64,000 bases of DNA. It comes from Flavobacteriales bacterium (GTDB lineage: Bacteria; Bacteroidota; Bacteroidia; Flavobacteriales_F; PHOS-HE28). Under the pieces are notes generated by a model. That model was given only the letters and a program-made list of their open reading frames with translations, ran no database searches and was not told where the DNA came from. The translations under genes were made by a program, and so were the position numbers. Below are positions 35,051-42,975 of this stretch, piece by piece. Each line of letters begins with the position of its first letter. Position 1 is the first letter of the stretch. Location of the stretch: the NCBI GenBank assembly GCA_016712535.1, contig JADJQW010000002.1:2334714-2398713 (forward strand), read 5' to 3'.

Positions 35051-35233
35051 CCGAGCAACGCTCGAGCGCTGGCCGAAGAATGAAGAACCAGATCGCGCAA
35101 GCGATCCGGGGGAGGCGTTGAAGCTTCCCTCAACGGGAAAGGCCGACGAAGGAGGCCAATCCCGACATCTTAACCGAGCAACGCTCGAGCGCTGGCCGAA
35201 GAATGAAGAACCAGATCGCGCAAGCGATCCGGG
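35051..35233. repeat. Perfect 60-bp direct repeat with internal palindromes
   Basis: Identical 60-base copies at 35,051-35,110 and 35,174-35,233 (period 123 bp). Each contains a near-palindrome around CTCGAG and a hairpin GATCGC-GCAA-GCGATC. The part GAATGAAGAA of the first copy is also complementary to TTCTTCATTC at 35,032-35,041. The gap between tRNA and cysteine desulfurase holds no gene. Confidence 0.75.
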
Positions 35234-35260
35234 AATGCGAAGTTCAAGTGCTAGCCGACC

Positions 35261-36412
35261 TTAGCCTTTCACCACTTCCAGCTGGAACACGCGCTTGAGC
35301 ACCTGAACGGCCTGATCGACCTCCGCTTCGGTGGTGTAGCGGCTGAATGAGAAGCGGATGTTGGCGCCGGGCCGCTCGGGGTAGAGCGCAGCGAGCACAT
35401 GGCTGCCCTTGTTGCTGCCGCTGCTGCAAGCGCTTCCACCGCTGCATGCCACGCCCTCGATGTCGAGGTTGTACAGGAGCATCTCACTGCGGCCGTCATC
35501 GGGAAAGCGCACGCTCAGCACGGTGTACAGGGCATCGGCACTGGTGTCTCCATTGAAGCCCACGCCAGGAATCGCCGCTTTGAGCTCGCGCTTCATGCGG
35601 TCCTTCAGGGCTTGCACGTGCGCATGGTGCCCTTCGAGATCCTCGTAAGCCAGTTCCATGGCGCGCGCAAGGCCCACGATGCCTGCGATGTTCTCCGTGC
35701 CCGCGCGCATGTTGCGCTCCTGCGCGCCACCGAGGATCATGGGTTTCAGCCCGGCACCGCTGCGCATGTACAGGAAGCCCGTGCCTTTCGGGCCGTGGAA
35801 CTTGTGCGCCGCGCAGGTGATGAAATCGACGGGCAGTGCATTCAGGTCGAATCTGTAGTGCCCCATGGTCTGCACCGTGTCGCTGTGGAAGAGCGCTCCG
35901 TAGCGCCGGCAAAGCGTCCCGACGGCCATCAGATCGATCCGTGTCCCGATCTCATTGTTGGCGTGCATCAGCGAGACCAGCGCGCCCTGTCCTTGGGTGG
36001 CAGCAAGGAGTTCCTCGAGGTGGGCCGAGTCGGGCCGGCCATCATCGTGCAAACGCACCCAATGCACCTGCGCGCCTCCCGCCTGCCCGATGGCATGCGC
36101 GGTGAGCTCCACTGCATGGTGCTCGATGGGGCTGGTGATGATGTGCTTGACGCCGAGGTCGCGCACGGCACCGAAGAGCACCATGTTGTCGGCCTCGGTG
36201 CCGCCTCCAGTGAAGATGATCTCGCCGGGACTGCAATTGAGGAGCTTGGCCACGCTGCGCCGGGCCTTCTCAACAGCGGCGCGCGTGGTGCGGCCGTAGG
36301 CGTGTATCGCTGAAGGATTGCCGAAATGCTCCTTCAGGTAAGGCACCATGGCGTCGAAGACCTCCGGTGCGAGCGGCGTGGTGGCGGCGTTGTCGAGGTA
36401 GATCCGGTTCAT
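35261..36412 (-). CDS. Cysteine desulfurase (NifS/IscS family)
   Basis: PLP enzyme that takes sulfur from cysteine for Fe-S cluster and thiocofactor assembly. The 383-residue protein shows the N-terminal NRIYLDNAATTPL, GGGTEADN, the PLP-Lys motif CAAHKFHGPKG, AGTENI and the sulfur-accepting Cys loop GSACSSGS near residue 325. The start at 36412 (MNRIYLD) is preferred over the Met three codons upstream because the family begins here. It lies 25 bp downstream of the phosphohexomutase gene on the same strand. No IscU or SufB genes are adjacent, so whether it is the main Fe-S desulfurase is not settled. Confidence 0.94.
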   Translation of the reverse strand: MNRIYLDNAATTPLAPEVFDAMVPYLKEHFGNPSAIHAYGRTTRAAVEKARRSVAKLLNCSPGEIIFTGGGTEADNMVLFGAVRDLGVKHIITSPIEHHAVELTAHAIGQAGGAQVHWVRLHDDGRPDSAHLEELLAATQGQGALVSLMHANNEIGTRIDLMAVGTLCRRYGALFHSDTVQTMGHYRFDLNALPVDFITCAAHKFHGPKGTGFLYMRSGAGLKPMILGGAQERNMRAGTENIAGIVGLARAMELAYEDLEGHHAHVQALKDRMKRELKAAIPGVGFNGDTSADALYTVLSVRFPDDGRSEMLLYNLDIEGVACSGGSACSSGSNKGSHVLAALYPERPGANIRFSFSRYTTEAEVDQAVQVLKRVFQLEVVKG

Positions 36413-36437
36413 CTCGGGCAAAGGTCGTTGGAAGCGG

Positions 36438-37835
36438 TCATGCCGGGATGCCGGCGAGCTCCTTCAGCTCCCCGATTAGCCTCGCGGCAAGCGTATCGGC
36501 CTCCTCAGGGCTGCGCGCTTCGGCGTAGATGCGGATGATGGGCTCGGTATTGCTGCGGCGCAGGTGCACCCAGGTCGCGCCGAACTCGATGCGCAGCCCG
36601 TCGATGGTGCTGTGCGGCTGCTCGGCATAGCGCGCGGCCATGGCGTCGATGAGGCCCTGCACATCCATGCCGGGCTTCAGCTCGATCTTGTTCTTGCTGA
36701 TGAAGTAATCGGGGTAGCTGCGCCTGAGATCCACGCTGCTCGCTCCGCTTCGGGCCATGAGCGTGAGGAAGAGCGCGATGCCCACCAGCGCATCGCGGCC
36801 ATGGTGCAGCTCGCTCAGGATCACGCCGCCATTGCCCTCACCGCCGATCGCCGCGCCCGTGGCGCGCATCGTCTCCACCACATTCACCTCTCCTACCGCG
36901 CTGGCGTGTCGCTTGCGTCCGTGGCGCCCGGCCACATCGTCGAGCGCGCGCGTGCTGCTCAGGTTGCTCACGGTCGGGCCGGGCCGGTGCGCGAGCACGT
37001 GGTCCGCACAAGCCACCAGGGTGTATTCCTCACCGAAGAGCGAGCCATCGTTGCAGACCAGTGCGAGGCGATCAACATCCGGATCGACCGCGATGCCGAG
37101 ATGCGCCTTGTTCGCGCGCACGGCTTCGCACAAGTCAACCAGGTGCTCGGGCAACGGCTCGGGGTTGTGCGGGAAACGGCCGTTCGGCTCGCAATGGATC
37201 TTCACCACCCGGACGCCCAGTTGCTCGAGCAAGAGCGGAACCGCGATGCCACCTATGCTGTTCACCGCATCGAGCACCACGGTGTAGCGCCGCGCGGCGA
37301 TGGCCCGGCGATCCACGAGGTCGAGGGCGAGGATCGCATCGATGTGCTTCTGCGTCCACGAGTCATCATGGCGCACGGTGCCGAGCTCATTCACCTCGGC
37401 CGCCTGCCATTCATCACGCTCGCCGATCCGCAGCACGTCGGCGCCATCGGATGCGCTGATGAACTCCCCTTTGGCGTTGAGCAGTTTCAGCGCATTCCAT
37501 TGCGCAGGGTTGTGGCTCGCGGTGAGGATGATGCCGCCGATGGCGCCTTCACCCGGGACCGCCATCTCCACCGTGGGCGTTGTGGCCATGCCAAGGTCGA
37601 TCACGTCGATGCCCAGGCCCATTAGCGTGCCGCGCACCAGATCGGCCACCATGGGGCCGCTGATGCGCGCATCGCGGCCCAAGACGATAGCGGGCCTGCC
37701 CAGGTGATCGGAGCGCCGCCGCATGAGCGATGCGAAGGCTGCGGTGTAGCGCGTGACATCGAGCGGTGTGAGGCCTTCGCCAGGCGCACCACCAATGGTG
37801 CCGCGGATGCCCGAGATGGAGCGTATGAGCGTCAT
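36438..37835 (-). CDS. glmM: Phosphoglucosamine mutase / phosphohexomutase (GlmM type)
   Basis: Alpha-D-phosphohexomutase of 465 residues, most likely interconverting glucosamine-6-P and glucosamine-1-P for UDP-GlcNAc synthesis. Motifs: start TLIRSISGIRGTIGG, active-site serine loop TASHNPAQWNALK near residue 100, metal-binding DPDVDRLAL near 235, sugar-binding GEGNGGVI near 320, and phosphate-binding RRSNTEPIIRIYAE near the C-terminus. The start at 37835 fits the family; seven extra residues upstream are unlikely. A phosphomannomutase role cannot be excluded from sequence alone. It is divergent from the membrane glycosyltransferase-like gene. Confidence 0.93.
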   Translation of the reverse strand: MTLIRSISGIRGTIGGAPGEGLTPLDVTRYTAAFASLMRRRSDHLGRPAIVLGRDARISGPMVADLVRGTLMGLGIDVIDLGMATTPTVEMAVPGEGAIGGIILTASHNPAQWNALKLLNAKGEFISASDGADVLRIGERDEWQAAEVNELGTVRHDDSWTQKHIDAILALDLVDRRAIAARRYTVVLDAVNSIGGIAVPLLLEQLGVRVVKIHCEPNGRFPHNPEPLPEHLVDLCEAVRANKAHLGIAVDPDVDRLALVCNDGSLFGEEYTLVACADHVLAHRPGPTVSNLSSTRALDDVAGRHGRKRHASAVGEVNVVETMRATGAAIGGEGNGGVILSELHHGRDALVGIALFLTLMARSGASSVDLRRSYPDYFISKNKIELKPGMDVQGLIDAMAARYAEQPHSTIDGLRIEFGATWVHLRRSNTEPIIRIYAEARSPEEADTLAARLIGELKELAGIPA

Positions 37836-37922
37836 GGCAAGCAATGATCGCGGCAAAGCTATTCGGCTGTGCGGAGCGCACGGCCAGCGCTTTCGCGCGA
37901 TCTCGTTCCTTTCGCCGTCATC

Positions 37923-39263
37923 ATGACCACGCCATTCGCTGCTTCGCCCGTGATCGCGCGCCTGCTGTTCTTCGCGATCCTGCTCGCCATCTGCTCATGG
38001 CACATCGAGGCCGCACCCGACGACAACACCGTTAGCCGCGCCTTGGCGGTTCGAGCACTGGTGGAGGAGGGCACCTTGGAGATCACCGCGCATCATATGC
38101 TCACGGGTGATAAGGCCATCACCGGTGACCGCTACTTCAGCGATAAGGCGCCCTTGCCCACCTTCATCGTTGCCGGGTTGTGGAAATGCGCGCGCGTCAT
38201 CGGGCTGGTGGACCTGCACGAAGACCCGGTGGATGCCCGCATCCTGATGCTGGGCGGATTCCTGTTCGGCAGCGTGCCTATGGCGCTCATCCTCTTGATC
38301 GCATTCGTTGAGCTGCGGCGCATCAGGCCCGAAGCGCCCTGGCTCCTGGCCATCGTGCCATTGCTGGGCTCATTCCTCTTCGTGTACAGCGGCACCTTCT
38401 TCAACCACTTGCCGGCTGCGCTCTTCGCTCTGCTCGCGGCCCTCGGCATTCGTGCGGGAAAGCACATGCGCGCTGGTATCCTCGCCGGCCTTGGGGTAGC
38501 GTGCGATGCAGCCTTGCTCTTCGTTCTGGCCGCATGGTTGGCGCAGCTGGCATTCAGCCATCGACGTGCGCTGAGGCCCTTCGTGACCGGCCTCTTACCC
38601 GGTGCCGCCTTCACCATGGCGAACAACTTCGCCGTGACGGGATCACCGCTCACCTTCCCCAGCGCGCATGCGGTGAACTACGGCGTGATGCGCGAAGGAT
38701 ATGGCTTCGGCACCTGGCAACCGGAAGCCTTCCTCGGCCTCACGGTCAGCGCGTACCGCGGATTGCTCTTCTATGCACCCGCGCTGATCAGCCTGATTCT
38801 CCTTGCGATCGCAGAGCGTGCGCGCCTGACCCAGCGCGCCATGCTGACGGATCCCTTCTTGCTGCCGACCGCAGCGCTGGTGCTTGTCTTCTTCACCCAT
38901 GCCACCTGGTGGGGAGGCTGGGCCTACGGTCCACGGTACCTCACACCGGTGCCCGTGCTCCTGCTGGTGCGGGCCATGCCTGCACTTGCCATGCGCCCTT
39001 GGCATTCGCGGGCCGCGATCGCTTTGGGCAGCGCTGGGCTCATGTGCGCCGTGGCCGCCAAGCTGACCACCGGCCATGGACTGCCCACTGGCATGAAGGA
39101 TCCGCTGGTGAGCATGGTGCTGCCCTTGGTCCGCGAGCGTGCATTCTACGGCGCTGGCTGGCCGGTGCAGGCAGGCTTCTCTCCCACCATGGGCGCCTTC
39201 CTGTTCTGCCTTGCCCTGGTGCTCGCTTACTTCGGCGCTCGCCGGATCACACGGACAGCATGA
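37923..39263 (+). CDS. Polytopic membrane glycosyltransferase-like protein
   Basis: A 446-residue inner-membrane protein with about 11-12 hydrophobic helices. A lumenal loop after the first helix contains DDNTVSRALAVRALVEEG and the motif DRYFSDKAPLPTF, resembling the GT39/ArnT-like (PMT superfamily) lipid-linked sugar transferases. The conserved acidic pair of that family cannot be assigned safely. Later features include FGTWQPEAFLGLT and WWGGWAYGPRYLTPV. A role in glycan or lipid A transfer is inferred. The start at 37923 leaves a short N-terminus before the first helix. Its stop overlaps the rsmE start (ATGA), so the two are co-translated. Confidence 0.75.
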   Translation: MTTPFAASPVIARLLFFAILLAICSWHIEAAPDDNTVSRALAVRALVEEGTLEITAHHMLTGDKAITGDRYFSDKAPLPTFIVAGLWKCARVIGLVDLHEDPVDARILMLGGFLFGSVPMALILLIAFVELRRIRPEAPWLLAIVPLLGSFLFVYSGTFFNHLPAALFALLAALGIRAGKHMRAGILAGLGVACDAALLFVLAAWLAQLAFSHRRALRPFVTGLLPGAAFTMANNFAVTGSPLTFPSAHAVNYGVMREGYGFGTWQPEAFLGLTVSAYRGLLFYAPALISLILLAIAERARLTQRAMLTDPFLLPTAALVLVFFTHATWWGGWAYGPRYLTPVPVLLLVRAMPALAMRPWHSRAAIALGSAGLMCAVAAKLTTGHGLPTGMKDPLVSMVLPLVRERAFYGAGWPVQAGFSPTMGAFLFCLALVLAYFGARRITRTA

Positions 39264-39964
39264 TGCATCTCTTCTTCTGCCCTGATATGGAGAGCGGCCT
39301 GGTGAACCTGCCAGAGGAAGAGGCTCATCATGCCACGCAGGTGCTGCGGCTCATGGTGGGTCAGCGCATCGGCCTGCTCAATGGCCGTGGCACCCGGGCC
39401 GAGGCTGAGCTGGTTGATGTCTCACGCAAACGATGCGTGGCCATGGTGCTTGAATCCGTTGATCAACCGGCGGAGCGCAATGCCCGGATCCACCTGGCCG
39501 TAGCGCATACCAAGCAAGCAGACCGCTTCGAGTGGCTCATTGAGAAGGCGGTGGAGGTCGGGGTTGACCGCATCACCCCTTTGGCCACAGCCCGGACCGA
39601 GCGTGGCCGCGCGCGCGTGGATCGCATGGAGCGCGTGGCAATCAGCGCGCTGAAGCAGAGCCAGCGCACCTGGCTGCCGCAGATCGACCCGCTATCACCG
39701 CTCTCTGACCTCATCGCTGACCAGCTCCCCGCTCAGCGGTACTTCGGCCATCTCGATCACCTGAGCATCCCGTTCGCTGACGCTTATGACCCGGCTGCCG
39801 ATGCCGTTGTGCTGATCGGGCCTGAAGGTGATTTCGCACCCGCTGAAACGGAGATGCTCCTGGTGAACGGCTTCGTCTCCGTGACCCTCGGCCAGGCCAG
39901 GCTGCGCACCGAAACCGCTGCCCTCGCAGCCTGCACGTGGATGAGCCTTAGTCAGTCGGGATAA
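39260..39964 (+). CDS. rsmE: 16S rRNA (uracil-1498-N3)-methyltransferase RsmE
   Basis: SPOUT-class methyltransferase of 234 residues that methylates U1498 of 16S rRNA using SAM. N-terminal PUA-like domain (EEEAHHATQVLRLMVGQRIGLLNGRG) followed by the SPOUT domain with KAVEVGVDRITPL, ALKQSQRTWLPQI, the knot motif LIGPEGDFAPAE and VTLGQARLRTETAALAA. The start uses the first of two adjacent ATGs and overlaps the upstream stop by 4 bp. Length and motif order are normal. A DUF4159 gene follows 13 bp later. Confidence 0.95.
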   Translation: MMHLFFCPDMESGLVNLPEEEAHHATQVLRLMVGQRIGLLNGRGTRAEAELVDVSRKRCVAMVLESVDQPAERNARIHLAVAHTKQADRFEWLIEKAVEVGVDRITPLATARTERGRARVDRMERVAISALKQSQRTWLPQIDPLSPLSDLIADQLPAQRYFGHLDHLSIPFADAYDPAADAVVLIGPEGDFAPAETEMLLVNGFVSVTLGQARLRTETAALAACTWMSLSQSG

Positions 39965-39976
39965 CTTCGCACCCCG

Positions 39977-40642
39977 ATGACGCGCCATCTTCTCCCGCTG
40001 CTTCTCTCGTTGCTTCTCGCTCCCTGCACGATGGCCCAAGGCACTTACAAGTTGGCGGTGCTCAAATACGCTGGCGGCGGCGACTGGTACGCGAACCCGT
40101 CAGCGGTGCCCAACCTCGTGAAGTTCTGCAACGCGCAACTCGGCATGGGCATCAACCCCGATGTGCCCGTGGTGGAAGCGGGGAGCGCCGAGCTCTTCAA
40201 CCATCCGCTCGTTCACATGACCGGCCACGGCAATGTGACCGTCTCAGCCAAGGACGCGGAGAACCTTCGCGCCTACCTGATCGGCGGCGGTTTCCTGCAC
40301 ATCAGCGACAACTACGGCATGGACCCCTACGTGCGGCCCATGCTGGCGCGGATCTTCCCCGAGAGCGAGTTGATTGAACTGCCTTTCTCGCACCCCATCT
40401 ACCACCAGGCCTATGACTTCCCGCAAGGCCTCCCCAAGATCCACGAGCACGATGGCAAGCCGCCGCGCGGCTATGGCCTTTATTGGGAAGGCCGACTGGT
40501 GTGCTTCTACGATGCGGAATGCGACCTCGGCGACGGATGGGAGGATCCCGATGTCCACGGCGACAGCGAAGCCACGCGCACCAAGGCCCTGCGCATGGGC
40601 GCCAACATCGTCCGCTATGCCTTCAGCGGGCAAGGCGACTGA
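39977..40642 (+). CDS. DUF4159 secreted protein
   Basis: A 221-residue protein with a signal peptide (residues 1-20, PCTMAQG) and a DUF4159 domain: KLAVLKYAGGGDWYANPSAVPNLVKF, VHMTGHGNVTVS, LRAYLIGGGFLHISDNYG and ELPFSHPIYHQAYDFP. The fold resembles a flavodoxin/GATase-like domain with the HISDN and GHG-type loops. DUF4159 proteins are widespread in Bacteroidota, often near MoxR/BatA-type genes; no such partner is present here. Function unknown. It lies between rsmE and the yggS homologue with short spacing, so a four-gene transcript from 37,923 is likely. Confidence 0.9.
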   Translation: MTRHLLPLLLSLLLAPCTMAQGTYKLAVLKYAGGGDWYANPSAVPNLVKFCNAQLGMGINPDVPVVEAGSAELFNHPLVHMTGHGNVTVSAKDAENLRAYLIGGGFLHISDNYGMDPYVRPMLARIFPESELIELPFSHPIYHQAYDFPQGLPKIHEHDGKPPRGYGLYWEGRLVCFYDAECDLGDGWEDPDVHGDSEATRTKALRMGANIVRYAFSGQGD

Positions 40643-40643
40643 A

Positions 40644-41309
40644 ATGGACCGGAGCAGCTTGGCCGAGCGCTATGCGCGGGTGAAAGGCGGGATTCCTGCT
40701 GGAGTCACCCTCGTTGCGGTGAGCAAGAAGCGGTCAGTTGAAGAGATCCAGGCGCTTTACGACCTCGGGCACCGCGACTTCGGTGAGAATTACACACAGG
40801 AGCTCCGGGCCAAACAACCAGAGCTTCCCGCTGATATCCGCTGGCACTTCATCGGGCATCTTCAGCGCAGCAACGCCAAGCACATCGTGCCGATCGCGCA
40901 CTTGATCCATGGAGTGGATGGTGCATCCTTGCTGGATGAGATCGACAAGCGCGCCATGGCCTCTGGAACGGAATCAGATGTGCTCTTGCAGATCCACATC
41001 GCCGAGGAGGAGACCAAGCACGGGCTATCCCCTTCTGAGGCCGGGGCCTTGGCTGGGCTGAAAGCCGATGGCCGATGGCCTGGGGTTCGGCTGCGCGGAC
41101 TCATGGGCATGGCCACCAATACCACGGACGCCGGTCTCATAAGGCAGGAATTCGACGGCCTAGCCACTTTGCACCGTGCGCTGAAATCCCTGCTCGGCGC
41201 CGAATTCAACGTGCTTAGCATGGGCATGAGCGGCGACCTTGAACAGGCACTCGCGGCCGGGAGCAACATGGTGCGCATCGGCACTGCGATCTTCGGCGAA
41301 CGCGCCTGA
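40644..41309 (+). CDS. YggS-family PLP homeostasis protein
   Basis: A 221-residue PLP-binding protein of the YggS/PROSC family that controls pyridoxal phosphate levels and amino-acid homeostasis. Motifs: VAVSKKRSVEEIQ with the PLP lysine near residue 27, FGENYTQEL, WHFIGHLQRSNAK, GLMGMATNT and the C-terminal SMGMSGDLEQALAAGSNMVRIGTAIFG. The domain is an alanine-racemase-like TIM barrel without racemase activity. The gene begins 2 bp after the DUF4159 stop. Full length and normal. Confidence 0.95.
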   Translation: MDRSSLAERYARVKGGIPAGVTLVAVSKKRSVEEIQALYDLGHRDFGENYTQELRAKQPELPADIRWHFIGHLQRSNAKHIVPIAHLIHGVDGASLLDEIDKRAMASGTESDVLLQIHIAEEETKHGLSPSEAGALAGLKADGRWPGVRLRGLMGMATNTTDAGLIRQEFDGLATLHRALKSLLGAEFNVLSMGMSGDLEQALAAGSNMVRIGTAIFGERA

Positions 41310-41372
41310 AAGCAACCGGTTGCCCGGCACGCGTCTTCAAGGCATACCTTTCGGAACCCCAAGGCCCTGACC

Positions 41373-42413
41373 ATGAACCGGATCATTACCCTGTTCCTTC
41401 CGCTCGTTCTGCTCACGCCGGCGCTCGCGCAGCGCCACATCGAAGTGGGCCTCGCATCCGGCATCACCAACTACTACGGTGACCTCGGCAACATCGACGG
41501 CCAGGTGCAATGGAACAGCACCCGTCCCGGGCTTTCGGTGACCTTCCGCAATTTCATCAGCAACAAGAGGCGGTATGTGACCCGCGCCATCGACACGGAA
41601 GCCCGGGTCAGCTGGTTCCGAGTGGGGTACGAGGAGGCCGATCCGATCAAGGGCCTTGATTACTCCGAATTGCGCAACCGCAAGCGCGGGATCGGTTTCC
41701 GCAATGACCTGTTCGGCCTGAGCGGCCATGTGGTCCTGAATGCTTACCGCGAGCCCTACCAGCCGCTCTTCCAGCAGCGCTTCTTCATGTATTTCCACCT
41801 GGGACTCGGCGTGTACTACGGGCGCCCGAAGGCCGATCTCTTCCGAGGCGATGCTGATCTGCAGAACCGGTACTATTTCTGGGACGATGGTACCGTGCGC
41901 AACGGCCCGATGGACAACCCTGACGCGGAAGTGATCGAGCGCGATGGAAAGTACGAGACCGACCTCTTCGAGTGGCAGACCGAAGGCGGAATCGGCACCG
42001 GAGAGAGCGGCAAGCGCTACCGGCTCTCGCCTTGGCACTTAGCCATGCCCATCGGCGCAGGCGTGCGGTACATGGCCACCAAGCAGATGAGCGTGGGCCT
42101 CGAATTCAGTTACGTGATGTTCATGAGCGACCACATCGATGATGTGAGCGACCGCTATGCCACGCATGCTGAGATCGATGCGGCCTATCCAGGCGATCCG
42201 AACAGGCAGCAGATGGCTCGGTACATAAGCGATCCGACCGGACAGGGAACCGACGGCGAGATCGGGATCGGCACCAGCCGCCGCGGCAATCCGGGCCTGC
42301 TCGATACCATCAGCTTCTTCAACCTCGAGGTATCCTACAAATTCAAGCGCAGCCCCGGCCGCCGCAGCTTCCTTTCCATGAAACGGGGGAAGGATTCTGC
42401 CTCCGCGCGCTGA
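41373..42413 (+). CDS. Outer-membrane beta-barrel protein (DUF6089-like)
   Basis: A 346-residue protein with a signal peptide (1-19, LTPALAQ) and a porin-like barrel: alternating hydrophobic strands with aromatic girdles (EVGLASGITNYYGDLGNI, FFMYFHLGLGVYYGRPK, GVRYMATKQMSVGLEFSYVMF, FNLEVSYKFKR). The opening 'GxxNYxGDL' resembles the DUF6089 family of Bacteroidota outer-membrane proteins. It is probably a structural or transport barrel of unknown specificity. It ends in a basic tail with no T9SS domain, as expected for an integral outer-membrane protein inserted by BAM. Confidence 0.85.
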   Translation: MNRIITLFLPLVLLTPALAQRHIEVGLASGITNYYGDLGNIDGQVQWNSTRPGLSVTFRNFISNKRRYVTRAIDTEARVSWFRVGYEEADPIKGLDYSELRNRKRGIGFRNDLFGLSGHVVLNAYREPYQPLFQQRFFMYFHLGLGVYYGRPKADLFRGDADLQNRYYFWDDGTVRNGPMDNPDAEVIERDGKYETDLFEWQTEGGIGTGESGKRYRLSPWHLAMPIGAGVRYMATKQMSVGLEFSYVMFMSDHIDDVSDRYATHAEIDAAYPGDPNRQQMARYISDPTGQGTDGEIGIGTSRRGNPGLLDTISFFNLEVSYKFKRSPGRRSFLSMKRGKDSASAR

Positions 42414-42441
42414 GTCCATTCATCCTCCAGCGCTTTCAAGC

Positions 42442-42975
42442 ATGACGCAACGCGCCAGCAAGCAGCAGCGCATGGACCTGGCCTTCGCCGCGCTGCTCAG
42501 CCCCGATGATGCCACCGTCCTCACCGCGCTCACGCGGATCGAGGACCAAGGAGATGCGCGGGCCATCCCGCACTTGTTGCGAGCGCTTGTCCGGAACCCG
42601 GCTCCCGCTGTTCAGGCGCGGATAACCACCCTTCTGCATACGGTGAAGACCCCGGATGCGGTGACCACCTTGATCGCCGCACTTGACGAGGCGGAGTTCT
42701 CGTCGATCCGACGCACCATCCTCGCTGCGTTCTGGAGCGCGGGCCTTGATGCACGCGAGCACCTCGATCGATTCATCGCTTTGGCTTTGGCCGGTGACGC
42801 GCAGGACTGCTTCGAGTGCCTCACCGTGATCGAGAATCAGGAGATCTGGCCTGAGAAGGCTGCGCGGCTGGGCGCTGCCAAGGTTCGGAAAGCCTTGATC
42901 GATGAGGCAGAACCGATGAAGGCCTCGATGCTGCGAGGCATCGCGGAGGAATTGGATCAGCGGCTGGGAGCCTGA
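42442..42975 (+). CDS. HEAT-repeat-like protein
   Basis: A 177-residue soluble helical protein. Paired helices with HEAT-like spacing (ATVLTALTRIEDQGDARAIPHLLRAL; PAVQARITTLLHTVKTPDAVTTLIAAL; SSIRRTILAAFWSAG) cover residues 25-115, and the C-terminus continues as helices. HEAT repeats mediate protein contacts. A partner is not obvious. It converges end-to-end on the OmpA-family gene (stop to stop 1 bp) and follows the barrel gene by 28 bp. Function unknown. Confidence 0.8.
   Translation: MTQRASKQQRMDLAFAALLSPDDATVLTALTRIEDQGDARAIPHLLRALVRNPAPAVQARITTLLHTVKTPDAVTTLIAALDEAEFSSIRRTILAAFWSAGLDAREHLDRFIALALAGDAQDCFECLTVIENQEIWPEKAARLGAAKVRKALIDEAEPMKASMLRGIAEELDQRLGA

Noticed and set aside
35051..35233. 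CRISPR array
   Set aside because: Only two repeat copies of 60 bp with one 63-bp spacer, longer than any CRISPR repeat, and no cas genes nearby.
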